A DNA stretch of 34,378 nucleotides from Phoronis ovalis (lineage: Eukaryota > Phoronida > Phoronidae). The number at the start of each line of letters is the position of its first letter. Positions within the stretch are counted from its first letter, which is position 1. The position numbers were made by a program, and so were the translations under genes. The stretch spans positions 1-34,378 of the forward strand of contig JAOXYB010019515.1 of assembly GCA_028565635.1 (NCBI GenBank), in the 5' to 3' direction. Below, in pieces: positions 1 to 31,100 of the stretch. The notes under the pieces were generated by a model, which worked only from the letters and a program-made list of their open reading frames with translations, searched no databases and was not told the origin of the DNA.

Positions 1-54
1 TAATTTGATTAAGAACATTATTTCAGTTTCAACTACAGTTTACATAATATTTAT

Positions 55-320
55 GAGAGTCTGTGCATAGCCAAGACCAAGTAAATTAACTTATTATGGC
101 GATGTTAAACACTTATTTTTGTAAATTTTCAAATTGCAACAATAACAATAATAACACATGGTGAGAGTCATAAATTACTATCTTTATGACGATAGTTTCA
201 TTTATTTTTGTAACTTTAATTTGCAAAAGTAACGATGACAAGAGTTTGTGCACAGCCTAGCAGGGCTGAGTACATTAATGTCTGGGTGATCAATGTTATT
301 TCACTTATTTTCTTTTCCAT
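55..320. repeat. Diverged tandem triplicate, about 90 bp unit
   Basis: gAGAGTCTGTGCATAGCC (from 55) recurs as AGAGTTTGTGCACAGCC (from 241). The cacttatttttgtaa stretch after the first copy recurs as tttatttttgtaact in the middle copy (161-240) and as tcacttattttc in the third. Unit length is roughly 80-105 bp. The array may continue upstream of the window. Confidence 0.5.
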
Positions 321-1957
321 ATTGTGTTTTCTGCATTTTGTCATGATAATGTTCATTTGATAGTTTGTTGTTGACATGCCATGACATCAAAGAGGTGTGT
401 ATTTCTTGACCACTTATTTGGAACGTGTCCAAATAATAGATACAGTAACCTTGGAAGTATATTTGTTTTCTTTCCTTTCTTTCAGCTATTTTGTTAACAA
501 TTTTTGTGATTGGCCAATTTTCGCACTGAATTCACAACAAGAGGAGTCGCCTCTAAATTACACAAAGCCCAAACCTTATGATTATAAATTAACATTTATT
601 TACAAATGTATACTTTTGAGTTTACCAGTTTACCATGCACACGCTGTTTAGTGTGTACAAAAATGGGATTTTGATAACACATTTTATAAAGAAAAAAATC
701 AGAATAAACTTTTGTGTAAGGCACATCAGAAGCAGAAGTCATGTAGCAGCAGTAATATAATTCAGATTTAAGCAAGTCTAGATATTATTTAATATTATTA
801 ATTGTTTTTCATGTGGGATCATCTTAGCTGTACTGGCTGGTGTTATCTGTTTATTCTACTTGAAATACCAGTATTTACATAAACTTCATGTGATGATGGA
901 GATTTTACATCATAGGTGATGTCTACATGATAGTGATCAAGGTGGAATGACTTTGAAGTTTCCTGTAAATAAATGTTTGATGTTAAGTTTATTGTTTTAT
1001 AAAGTGGGGGACTTGGAGGGGCTTTGGTTGGGTTGTTGTTAGTACAGTGAGATTTAAAATCTGGCCTACACCTTTTTCAGAACCCTGTAAACGCCCCTGC
1101 ACCGCAAAATGTTATGCATACCTTAGACTTTTAAATAAAAGAAACTTATTTTTATTATAATAAACATTGAATAGTGTCACAATGAAGAAACATAGCTACC
1201 CAACAAACCCCACAATTCCACAGTTTTGCATGCGAATAGCATATTAGTATTTTCACCTAGTCATACTGATACCTAAACTTATTTCTCTATACAATATATT
1301 AATATAATATCCAATTTTTTGCTTATCCCAGTAAAACAATAGTGTAACTTTGTGTTGGAGTATGATGGGAGGGGTGTCTCAATTGTGTAGGAAGTACAAT
1401 TATATTGCACTCGTCATGCAAAATTTTTAAAAAGTAACTAAAAGAGCTTTTCGGTTATTAACATTATATCTCACACCTCAGATGATGTTGTTTTTTTAAG
1501 AATGAGGTCAACCTATTCCTTATAAGGTATTCTATTTTTTAAGAGAAATAATATATTTTGTAAAAAAATAATAAAAACAAACAGCTCTCATAAAGAGGAG
1601 GTGTTAGCTCTGTTTGTTCCCAATAAAGTGGAACTCTTCAATCATGTAAATAGTCTGATAAAAATATAAAGAATAGTGTTTGTAAATTAAAAATAACAGC
1701 TGCCCTAAAATTTGTAAAGTAAAAAACAAACCAACTATTGGATTTTTGATTTGTAAAAATAAATGTTGGATGTTGGCAAGTACCTCTTAATTAATAATTA
1801 AAAGTAAGCTGCTGAGTTAAAAAATTGAAATAATGCCTTTGAAGTCCCTTAAGGAAGAGCCTGCCCATGTTGAGTTTATACATAGATAATTGGAGTGCTA
1901 TAATAACAATAGCTGTAGTCTGTTCTGATAAGGCAATTAACAGGAGGTCAAGTGTCT

Positions 1958-1965
1958 TGACGTCA
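1958..1965. promoter_or_regulatory. Full palindromic cAMP response element (TGACGTCA)
   Basis: Perfect 8-bp CRE, in context cTTGACGTCACa, 4.4 kb before exon A. It is a motif match only. It is noted because CREB/ATF regulation of PDE4 genes is an established feedback loop in vertebrates. Confidence 0.35.
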
Positions 1966-4900
1966 CATTCTCATTCTTTCATAGTCGTGCATACTATCAT
2001 TGTATCCCGCTGAAATGCACTTTACCTTGTTTTCTACATTAATTGTTGAAAGTCAGTTTTATAGAAGGCATTGTGGTTAAAAGACAATGTTATAACAACT
2101 TCATTTGCTCACAATTTATGGAATAACAGATATATCATTTTGCTGAAAAATGTGATATATGTCTATGGCAATGAGTACGAGGTGACTTTTATGAAAATTA
2201 ATACAGTAGCAAACAACATCTTGAAGAAAACATCTTCCCACAAAAAGATCAGAAAGCCCGACGCCAGCAATATATATTACTGACACAATATTTTTTAATT
2301 GGTGAAGAAAACGTGACAAAAAGATTTGTATTCTTTTAAAAGTTGTAAACAGTTTTAATTTGCAAACTATGTTTACCTGTTCAGGTGTGAAAGACTGATG
2401 AATATTTGTACCATGCTTTTGGAGTGCTAACACTGAAAAAGATATTGGCTTCATGATAAAAATTTTATAACAAATAGGATTGAACAGGAGGGTTTCTAAT
2501 GTGTACTATGTGCATCTTGAGTTTTTACCTGTACGGATGTTGTCAAGGGATAAGGTAAGTCAAATGTTACCATCTGTGGCAGGACATTTTCATATCATTT
2601 TGATAGTCATGTTGTAGCAACCCTAACTTTAAATTTAAATCTGAAAGTCTTCCATATTTTGATTTCAGTCCGAAATATTTTACATTGTAGAAAAGAGATT
2701 TTGGATTAAATTTGTTTCAATATGTAAAAATAAGGCTTTTAATCATTGTGTGCCAATATACCAATGTCTTTCTTAAGCTTTCTAGTTTATTTGTTTTTAC
2801 AAAAATAAAATTATTTAATCAGGATGAGATCATACTTAGTGCTGAGCAATTCTAAGATGGCACTTCCAAAAGCTTTGAATAATAAGAGCTCAATGGAAAA
2901 CACACGAACATGTCCAAAGTTTCCGGAAGTGCTTGCAACGCAACTTTTGAATTACCTAATTAAATAGCTTCATTGAGTTTGATCTTCTATTAAATGAATA
3001 TTTGATTAAAAATCAAATTACGTACATGTAAATAATTTGTGCAAATCATATACATGTTGGTATTAGAATATTTAAATTGAAAAACAGTGTAAACTAAATG
3101 AAATATGACATTTCATATAAATTTTGCATGGAAATCAAATATACAAATGTCTATATTTATTTGCATTTTATGTTTGAGCTTTTCAAGGTGTGTAGTATTT
3201 GTTTGTTGAAACTATGGTGAAATAAACAAAGCTAAGGTATTCAACTGAAAAAATCTGCAGTGTAAATGAGCTGGATGAATAAAGGATAAAATTGTGTAAG
3301 TGCCTGTACTAGCATCTCATCAGATAAAGTGATAGAAATTGTGTTTGCTAGATATGATTGGCATCGTGCAAGTGTGTGCAAGTTTGCCTACGGCCTCATG
3401 CCTTGATAATAATGGGTAGGACATTTTTTTATTGCTTTCAAAATGATTTTTAGCTATCTTTTTTCTCAAGCTATATAGAAACATTGTAAGCTTTGATTGT
3501 GTAGAAATTGGGCCTTGAGAACTTCTATGTTTATCCTAAAGCAAGTTACCAGACTTCACACCTGATTTATAGTTTTGTTGAATGCATTAAACTTTTTATA
3601 ACCTGGAGTTTTAGAACCATAAAAAAGAAGCTAAGTGACACAAAAATTGTTATTTGGTATACTACAAAAATAATGTACAGTAATTTTGGGTTATTATCAA
3701 ACTTATAAAATAGTTTTTTGTATTTTTTTTATATAAAAATATCTAAATCAAAGTATCACTTTCATTATTATAATTTAATGACTCGAAGTGATTGCAGTAT
3801 ATTCTGTTGTCATTAAAAACAAATAGAATTATATTTATTGTGTGGGTAATAGCTTCTTTATTAAAAACAACATCTAAAATTGTATCGTAGATTAAAATTT
3901 AATTTTGAAGTTTATAGTTCCATTGTTACAGGAATTTCTCGCTAAAGGTGAATTTCGAGACTGTTTCAATATTCTTTATTGTACACTATAATTGATAAAT
4001 TGCATAATTTTTGAATAATTTCAGTAATACTGAAATTCCCTCTGTGACCTAAGAAATCATGAACTGAAAAAAATAGGGAAATTCACATTATTCTGAAAAT
4101 TTGTATGGGAATTTTACTTTGCTAAATACTGTTTTACCAGGTGGGTTCATGTATTAGACTCGACAATTGCAGGTAAACTTCTCCAATCCATGTGCTGAGA
4201 AAACTGCATAAATGCCTATAACGTTAAGATTGTTTGTGATAAATTGTTTACTGGGATTTCGAATTTTTGTAATGTATATGTACACATAAGGACAATGTGG
4301 GAGAGATTGTTTTCTAGAAATTATTTGAAAAATTGAAATATTTAACCCCTGTTGATCAGCTAGTTGGAATTTGTGTCATGCTTGATATTGCAGTGAAGAT
4401 GCCATAATTTAAAATATTGTTGCACAGATGTTTGGAGGAATGTAAAAAAATAGTTTTCTCCGCTAGAAATGTTACTTTGAGGTAATACAAACAAAGAATA
4501 AATTAAAGAGAGGTCATTTTAAATGTAAAACCCTGATTTGATTAGAAGTTAATAGATGATAGTTTGTTGTTTTGGTTGCTTGTGAAAATAGAAAAAAAGG
4601 CTGCACTCATATGATGCTTTGAAATTGCTAATATGCATATGAGGAAATGATGTAAAAACATGTTTGTAAGGTGTGCTGTATCTTATTACATGGATATCCA
4701 GGTAGTAAAATTGTTTTATAAAGTTAATAAAGTATGTGTAAAAGTGGATATGTTTACAAATTAACAAATACAGATTACATACATGTATGTGTATGATAAA
4801 ATAGTGTAAAAAATTATTTGAAGGTAAACTGTATCTTTTCTATAAATTTCCAGATGGTAATATTTTGTTTTTTTTTGTTTTGAGAAGTGAATAGCCCATG

Positions 4901-6398
4901 TAGATGGTATTGTTCAATTTTGGATGCTTGATCACACTTGTATAGGCTGGAGTATAGGATAGACTCTACCACAGAATGTATATAAAAAATTAAAATACAA
5001 AAATAGTCATTAGATCCAGAAAAACAAGGGTCTAAACAAAGTTTGCATAGGAGTTCGTGACTCTTTTCAGCTAACAGGAAACTTTGTGTTATGATACACA
5101 GTACTACACTGAAGATAAAATAACGGTATACTCCCCTATGTAAACCAATGATATGTAAGCAAACTAAACTAAAGAAATGAAAACAAACTATCATTGATGT
5201 AGTCCTTGATATCTGCAGTATAATTGGCTAGAGAGCATGCTGGGTCAAAAAAAATACTAATTATTGCATTTAGCACTAAAATAACAAATGTTATCAATGA
5301 AAGAAATGGATAGGAGTCCAGACAGTCTGAGAATTTGGCGTCTAACTGGGCTTTGTAGATTTCTGGTAGAATAAATCCCCTCTTGACATCACTTCCGAAA
5401 TTGTGGGAAATTGCTTTTGTATGTTTTTATGCAATTTTCTTTGGCTTAAGACGTCATTGTCTGTGTGTAGACTATTCTAAAATTTTGAATGTTAATAATA
5501 AACCATGTAAGTGTATCTATATATTTAGCAGTATTTAATATTTATATACAATTTTTCATTTGGAATATGAGTTTGAAAAAAGTTACAGTGGTATGGCATA
5601 AACAATAAAAAAATTCTGTTTCAGACAAATAGTTTATTTAATAATTCCAAAAATGAAAATATAAGCTTTTCTTTTTTTAAATCAATAATGTACAGTATTT
5701 GGAACATTCATAACTGTACAGAATATTAATATTGCCTGTACTATACACCCTGGAGCTGCAGATGTTCATTGATGTAAACTATGTGTTGCTCATTACAACC
5801 ACTGACGTAATTTATCTTGTCTGTAGGCATTTCAATTAGTTCAGATTCTCTAGAAAACCTCAAAAATCCAATTCTTGTGAAACATATAAATAGATACAGT
5901 CCTTACTCAGATGCCTATTAAGTAACACATACATTTATTGATTCTGCTATCAGGTGTCACCCCTGTTGATATACTTTTCATTTTACCTGTGATTTGTTGC
6001 TAAGAACTAAAACACCAGAATGCTATAAATTAGCTACATAAGTAACTAAGCAGAAATCCCAGACAGAAGGTAAGTATTGAAAGATAGTAATGCAACAAGT
6101 GACCATTGCTGTCTGTTCTTTGTGGATAAAACTTGGGTCTCTGTTAGTCAGTAATATTTTTCAGTTACTCAGGGCAAATTCTGATCCCTACAGTTGAGTA
6201 AATTCAGACTAAATTCACCATACACTGACATTCCAAATACCCTTTAGAAATGCCTCGATTAATTCCCCCACACACACCCCTACCTGGTGATATCATGTGT
6301 TGCATGTGACAAATCTGATTGATTCCTGCTTATTTAACATATGCTTTCAGGGTTTATAAGACTTATAACCTTTTGTATTTCTTTGTATTTCTTTACAG

Positions 6399-26368
<19,970 letters not shown>

Positions 26369-26392
26369 CCACATGTGTTTTTCCTTTAGCTG

Positions 26393-26406
26393 TCACTAGA
26401 TGGCAG
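26393..26406 (+). promoter_or_regulatory. CTCF-like motif just after the stop codon
   Basis: TCACTAGATGGCAG matches the CTCF core (CCACYAGRKGGCRS) at all but the first position. It lies 25 bp past the PDE4 stop. A related sequence, TCACTAGGAGGCTG, lies at 28025-28038. It is a motif match only. Confidence 0.35.
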
Positions 26407-28060
26407 AGCAGTAGTTATTTAAGCCGTGTAGAAACACCAGTTAACAGGCCCGCATTTGTATGGGTTTCCTGATGTTCCTGGCCAAATTTTATCTTGATGA
26501 AATAGAAAGAGACCAGACACTCACTGTGTCAAAGGAGCATTTCTCTAAAAGCCAAATTTCAGTGTATGTAGCAAAAATAGAGCAGTAATAACCTCAGAAA
26601 GGCAATTTCTGTAATCATAGCTGATATTTCTACCCCCATTATATCAATGGTTCATGTCCAAAAAGCCAAAATTTTATGTAACTGAAAGGGAAAACCCCAA
26701 GAGGACAAATCCCTCACTAAAAAATTCAGACTTGAAAAGGGCGGATTGAAAATAAAGGATCTTGGATTTTGCCTGCATGTCATGTGAGAAATTTATGTGA
26801 CTTTGTCATCATAATTCTATGTACAGCTCGGAAAAAAATTTGCCAGATATGATATTGGTTACTGAATGTAGAATAATATTTAAAGATTCCACAAGTAAAA
26901 TAATTGATGTGATTGAATTGTGATAAAGTAGATAATTTTTCATGCACTGTATACAAATGTATACAAAAATTGTACATTTAGGTTCATTTTTGTCACCTGT
27001 ACATTATCAGTGTTGGTTGAATCTGAGAATTTATGCATCTGAATGTTTATTGTGTAATGATAGTGCATTTGGTAACACAAATTAAACACTACATTGTCTG
27101 TAAAGTTGATAAAGTACTGTGTTAGGATTTTGTAGATATAAAAAGGTATAAAATTCTAATGTAAATGACAATGTTGTAATTATTACGAGATAATACGGTA
27201 ATATTTGTATCACATATTGTACGTAATATTCACGTTATGACCAACAGTGTTACTGTGCACCAATTCTTATGTCTAAAGCATTCTTTTTGGGCATTTTACA
27301 CAAGATGTGGCATCACCTGGTGGTTATTTGGTTATTTACAAAATGTACATATCTAAGTGATAAATGAGGATTCTACAGTTATCTGCCACAGATGTTAGAA
27401 TGGATAGTTTTATGCACTGTTTTCTACCATGGTTATATGTCTGTTATAAATACTTCAGTATTCATATTTTGTCAGAATTTTTTTTTAGACTCAAAAGTCA
27501 GCCAAAATCCTTGAAAATGCTCTGGAAATTCAATTACACTGTTTCTTTTAAAAAATAATTTAGCCGAAAACTTCTCTCTTGTAAATTTTTGAGAAAACAG
27601 TGTAACATGTTTTTTGTTACTGATGCTATTTATAAAAATGGTGTCCTCTTATATGTTATAATTAGTTTGTAATGCTGACTTCATACAAAATGGAATTCTG
27701 CAAGACTTGTATAAGAATGTATGAAATAAGTAAATGCATTTTTAAACCTGAGAAGAATTGTGCTGTAATTAAGTAATATTTATCAGTAACGACTTTCTGT
27801 CCTTGCTGTGCGACAAGGCAAGAATAAATTTATTTAAAAGTAAGCTATGTTTTGTTTAGTTTTACTTGGGCATATTACCAATATGGAATATTTCGTTTCT
27901 TTCAATAATTACTTATTTCATCAACTTAGAATCTTCTTGACATTTTGGAAGGTTAACAAATTATATTCCAGTTGTTCATTTTGCAGTAGAACAAATACAA
28001 TACTACCCCTTCTAAATGCAGTTGTCACTAGGAGGCTGCATCGCCATTCATGCAGTGTAG

Positions 28061-28076
28061 AATAAAAATAAATAAA
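28061..28076 (+). terminator. PDE4: Triple overlapping AATAAA polyadenylation signal
   Basis: AATAAA begins at 28061, 28067 and 28071, followed within 30-50 bp by a GT-rich element. This is the best-formed signal downstream of the PDE4 stop. The single signal at 27823 is the main alternative. Confidence 0.5.
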
Positions 28077-28411
28077 GCCTCGTTTAACGGCCCAACTGCT
28101 TTAAGTTTCGGTGTTTTAATGTTTTGTAAAAAATTTAGGAAAGACAAAACCCAACTCACAAATTCTTGCGATGTTGTCTGATTCTAAATGGTACTCATCA
28201 AAAAGGCGCTCAACTGCCATATATTCTCGTAGGGTGTTTGGCTGATTTTTTTAGCAGCATGCTCCGCGATCGAGTGACTATAATGGTATATATTTTACTT
28301 ATCTCATCATTGATTATGTGAACTGGTGAAAATATGTATAGAATTCGAGGACAATTCTGTGATGTATCGGATATTAGTGATTTTCCTTGTATGGTGGAGG
28401 ACTTCCAGTGA

Positions 28412-28476
28412 AATATATATATATGTATGTATGTATGTATGTAATGTAATGTAATGTGTGTGTGAGTGTATATAGG
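28412..28476. repeat. Compound microsatellite (AT, GTAT, GTAAT, GT)
   Basis: A dinucleotide AT run changes to GTAT tetramers, then to three GTAAT pentamers, then to GT dinucleotides. All are in register, suggesting stepwise point mutation of one ancestral array. The ORF on the opposite strand (28210-28506) is only this repeat read through. Confidence 0.85.
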
Positions 28477-28864
28477 AATCGTGTAGTCCAAATTTGCGGC
28501 ACTCAACCTTTCAAATACGATTATAGAAGCATTCTATTTGTTTGTGCACACAAGACGATCTTACATTGTACTGAACTTTATTAATATTCAGTTACATTTG
28601 GAGGAAGAATTTCAGTGATATTAGTTAACTATATGATATATTAATGCGGTTCATAGTTTGCACAGAAACATGAAGGATGCTTCTATAACTGACAATCTAA
28701 AGAGAAAAGATGAACTAGTATAAGGGTGGTTTCGTCATCTATAGCACCTAGGAATTTGCAAAGTCCCCTGCGTGTCAGAGAATTTTATAACGTTGTATAT
28801 CTGGTATTTGTATAAAGGCAATCTGTTATTGCAAAAGAAGATTAGTTATTGATTGATTGGTACT

Positions 28865-28880
28865 ATTATTATTATTATTG
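28865..28880. repeat. ATT trinucleotide run
   Basis: About five ATT units in a row, followed by GCACGCGGCCG, a rare GC-rich patch. Confidence 0.7.
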
Positions 28881-29833
28881 CACGCGGCCGAAAAATGTAT
28901 GGCAACCTAAACAATTATATGGAAACCCATATTAAAACCACTTTCCACTGCACTGAAAAATAATTAACAACCCTGTCACCAGATGTCACTATAAAACGCA
29001 TTGAGATATTCAGTTTTGTGGTATCCCGGCGGTCGGGTATCCTTCGGTCAGGATTCAAAAATGACCAGTAGAATACCCGCAAGTTTGCTAGTTTTGATAC
29101 CGTATTATTTGTTGCATTTTGGCTAACAAGTTAACAACATTTTGTTCGGCTACGTCAATTTTAGAGTTGTTACTACGCCCTGGGTCTTATGCCAATTGAA
29201 TTTCACTTGGCAGACTGTATATATAGTAACCTACAGTGCGTATTTATAATTATAATCCATATTATGTATGATTATCTAACTAATGCTCTATTAGTATGTC
29301 AATTTTATAGGGTGGTAACCTGATAGAAATCGAACAAAGTTACAGAAATGTTTTTTTTAGTTATATTAGTCTCAGATATAATAAATAGTGAAAAAAAATA
29401 TTTTAAACTCTAAATATATGGTTCGGGGATATACAGATTATTTCACTGCACGCACGTGCTGCCACAACATATACAACAGAAAACATATAAACTGCGTATT
29501 TAAAATAGCAAATGACAAATACAATAAAAGAGTTTGAAAGCGGCTTATTCTTATATAACGGATATAAGACTGTAACGTGTCATAGTTTCGGGCCCGGGGG
29601 AGCATTTCCAATACAAAGATATATATTGTGCTGCCCTTCCGATATATAAATAAATATTAATAATAAATTCAATTTATTAATTAATAAATTAATTTAGCTA
29701 ACCAATAATTAAGAAAAAAATTAAATACATTACAGCACTATAAATAATTAGTATTAATGTCATAACAACACTCAGTGGCACATTTTTGCAAAGTAAGAAT
29801 AGGCTAGATCTGCATGTTTTAAGTTACTATTTA

Positions 29834-29921
29834 ATTTCAATCTAAATTCAACGTCACTACAACGTCGTTTTTCAACCAAAAATCAACGTTGTATCAACGT
29901 CTTGTGTTTGCGCTGCTGGGA
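29834..29921. repeat. CAACGT interspersed-repeat relic
   Basis: CAACGT occurs at 29849, 29860, 29884 and 29895 (spacings 11, 24, 11) and is followed by a CGCTGCTGGGAAG edge. On the other strand it reads CCCAGCAGCG..., then ACGTTGATACAACGTTGATT. This resembles a family of non-coding interspersed repeats (CCAGCAGGC...ACGTTGAAACAACGTTG) I know from many aquatic animal genomes. The family name is not certain to me. Confidence 0.5.
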
Positions 29922-30917
29922 AGCCTAGCTACTACCTTTTATTCTTTTTTCATTTACGTAAATATCTGAATATTTATTCACTTTTATAAACTTTCACTGT
30001 TTATTACTGACTTTTATTCAGTCGCTTGAAACATGTGATAGCACACCATTTTATAATGAGACCTTGACTCAGACAGAAGTTTTTGGCATTATATATGAGT
30101 TTGCAAAGAGCATTATTTCTCTTCATTATATAGACTAAACCAATGCAGTTGTAGAACAAGACAATGATGGTGATGACAATGAAAGAACAATTCGGAAATT
30201 TCAAATTCTGCCAAGCGACATTATTTTGGGCTGTTTCATTATTTTAGACGTAATCCGTTAGAAATTGAAGCTGTGTTTTCTTCTTTGGGGCCCATGGAGG
30301 ATTTCCAGATTTTTCTCAGTTTAAAAAGGCTAAGGACGCAGCTTATCTGCAGAGCTTTGAAGTGTTTAAACCAGTGCACGATTCAGGAATTAAAAGTATT
30401 TTAGGAGGTTCTGCATCCATGATTTCTTTGCGGATTTCCGGATGTTTAGTGTAGTTTAACAACCCGTTTAACAAACACGAAGTGGCAATTATATATCTTT
30501 CAATTCGGCGAAGTGTGTCGCTATGTTGAACAGGATTATATCTGGTGGAGATTTATGACTATGAACACAATCATTACTTTATACAGCTTATATAGTGGCG
30601 GAACTGAATTGTTACAGATTTATTTAGTTCGACCTAGGGTATATAAAACCATCATCGGACTATTCGGATCTATTTTCACATCCTACTGGGAAATTGAGAA
30701 ATTACGTCATTTCGAGTTACTTGTCAGCTTAAGTCATGACAACGTTTATTTTTAGGAACACTTAGTCATTAATTTACTATAAATGTCTACAAATACACCC
30801 ACAATCGACCACAAACTAAAGCTACTAATAATAATATATTATTATACAGCCAGTAATTTACTGCATAATAAATATCCTGTCCGACAGGCTGCATGCTGCG
30901 CTGAAGTTTACTTTACA

Positions 30918-31100
30918 TTACATTGCTAATATTTGTGAGAATCTCATTCTGCGCGGTTTGGTTTTCACTTCAGCACGGGCACAGACCACGAAAGCCCCGG
31001 TAAAGCGCTTAATCAGGGGGCTAGCCTCATCAAAACGCCTCTCAAGACTTTTTTGTTTCGATGGCGAAGTTTTTAGCAGTTGCTGTGAAATAACTATCAC
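30918..31100 (-). other. Unassigned open frame in a locally GC-rich patch
   Basis: Minus strand, 60 codons, opposite to PDE4. The part from about 31055 to 30940 is clearly richer in GC than its surroundings. It encodes a basic, low-bias peptide (SLERRFDEASPLIKRFTGAF..., then VKTKPRRMRFSQ). A ttatttcacag sequence precedes CAACTGCTAAAA on that strand and could be a 3' splice site, making this a terminal exon. I recognise no family. A transposon fragment or a chance ORF is equally possible. Confidence 0.2.

Larger units (their letters stand above)
1..6398 (+). other. PDE4: Upstream intron (no coding exon recognised)
   Basis: Read as intron because exon A starts inside a split codon. I looked for the expected UCR1 first-half exon (RRESF, YRSDSDYD-like) and did not find it. 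Small ORFs (397-651, 2071-2283, 3508-3708 and minus-strand 4814-5194) are low-complexity AT-rich readings without family features. Contents noted: a diverged triplicate at 55-320, a CRE at 1958, and a 14-bp palindrome ACATACATGTATGT at 4777-4790. Confidence 0.75.
26369..28090 (+). other. PDE4: PDE4 3' untranslated region (end approximate)
   Basis: AT-rich non-coding sequence after the TAG. Canonical AATAAA hexamers occur at 26751, 27823 and as three overlapping copies at 28061-28076. A G/T-rich stretch (28106-28128) follows the last cluster, as expected downstream of a cleavage site. The 26751 and 27823 signals may give shorter forms. ORFs inside it (for example 27364-27558 and 27847-28065) show no coding character. 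Confidence 0.6.

Noticed and set aside
397-651. Open frame with a good pyrimidine tract and AG at about 484, resembling an exon
   Set aside because: The encoded peptide matches nothing in PDE4 or any family I know, and no suitable donor precedes the stop.
2860-2931. GCACTTCC / GGAAGTGC inverted repeat
   Set aside because: Only 8 bp of stem with a loop of about 57 bases. Such pairs are expected by chance in a window this long.
4814-5194. Minus-strand ORF of 126 codons, rich in Phe, Cys and His
   Set aside because: The composition follows from AT-rich DNA. There is no recognisable domain, no start context and no splice support.
6319-6398. In-frame ATG upstream of exon A that could start PDE4 here
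   Set aside because: The stretch is a pyrimidine-rich intron end with a textbook acceptor at 6397-6398, the predicted peptide has no PDE4 N-terminal features, and UCR1 normally begins further upstream.
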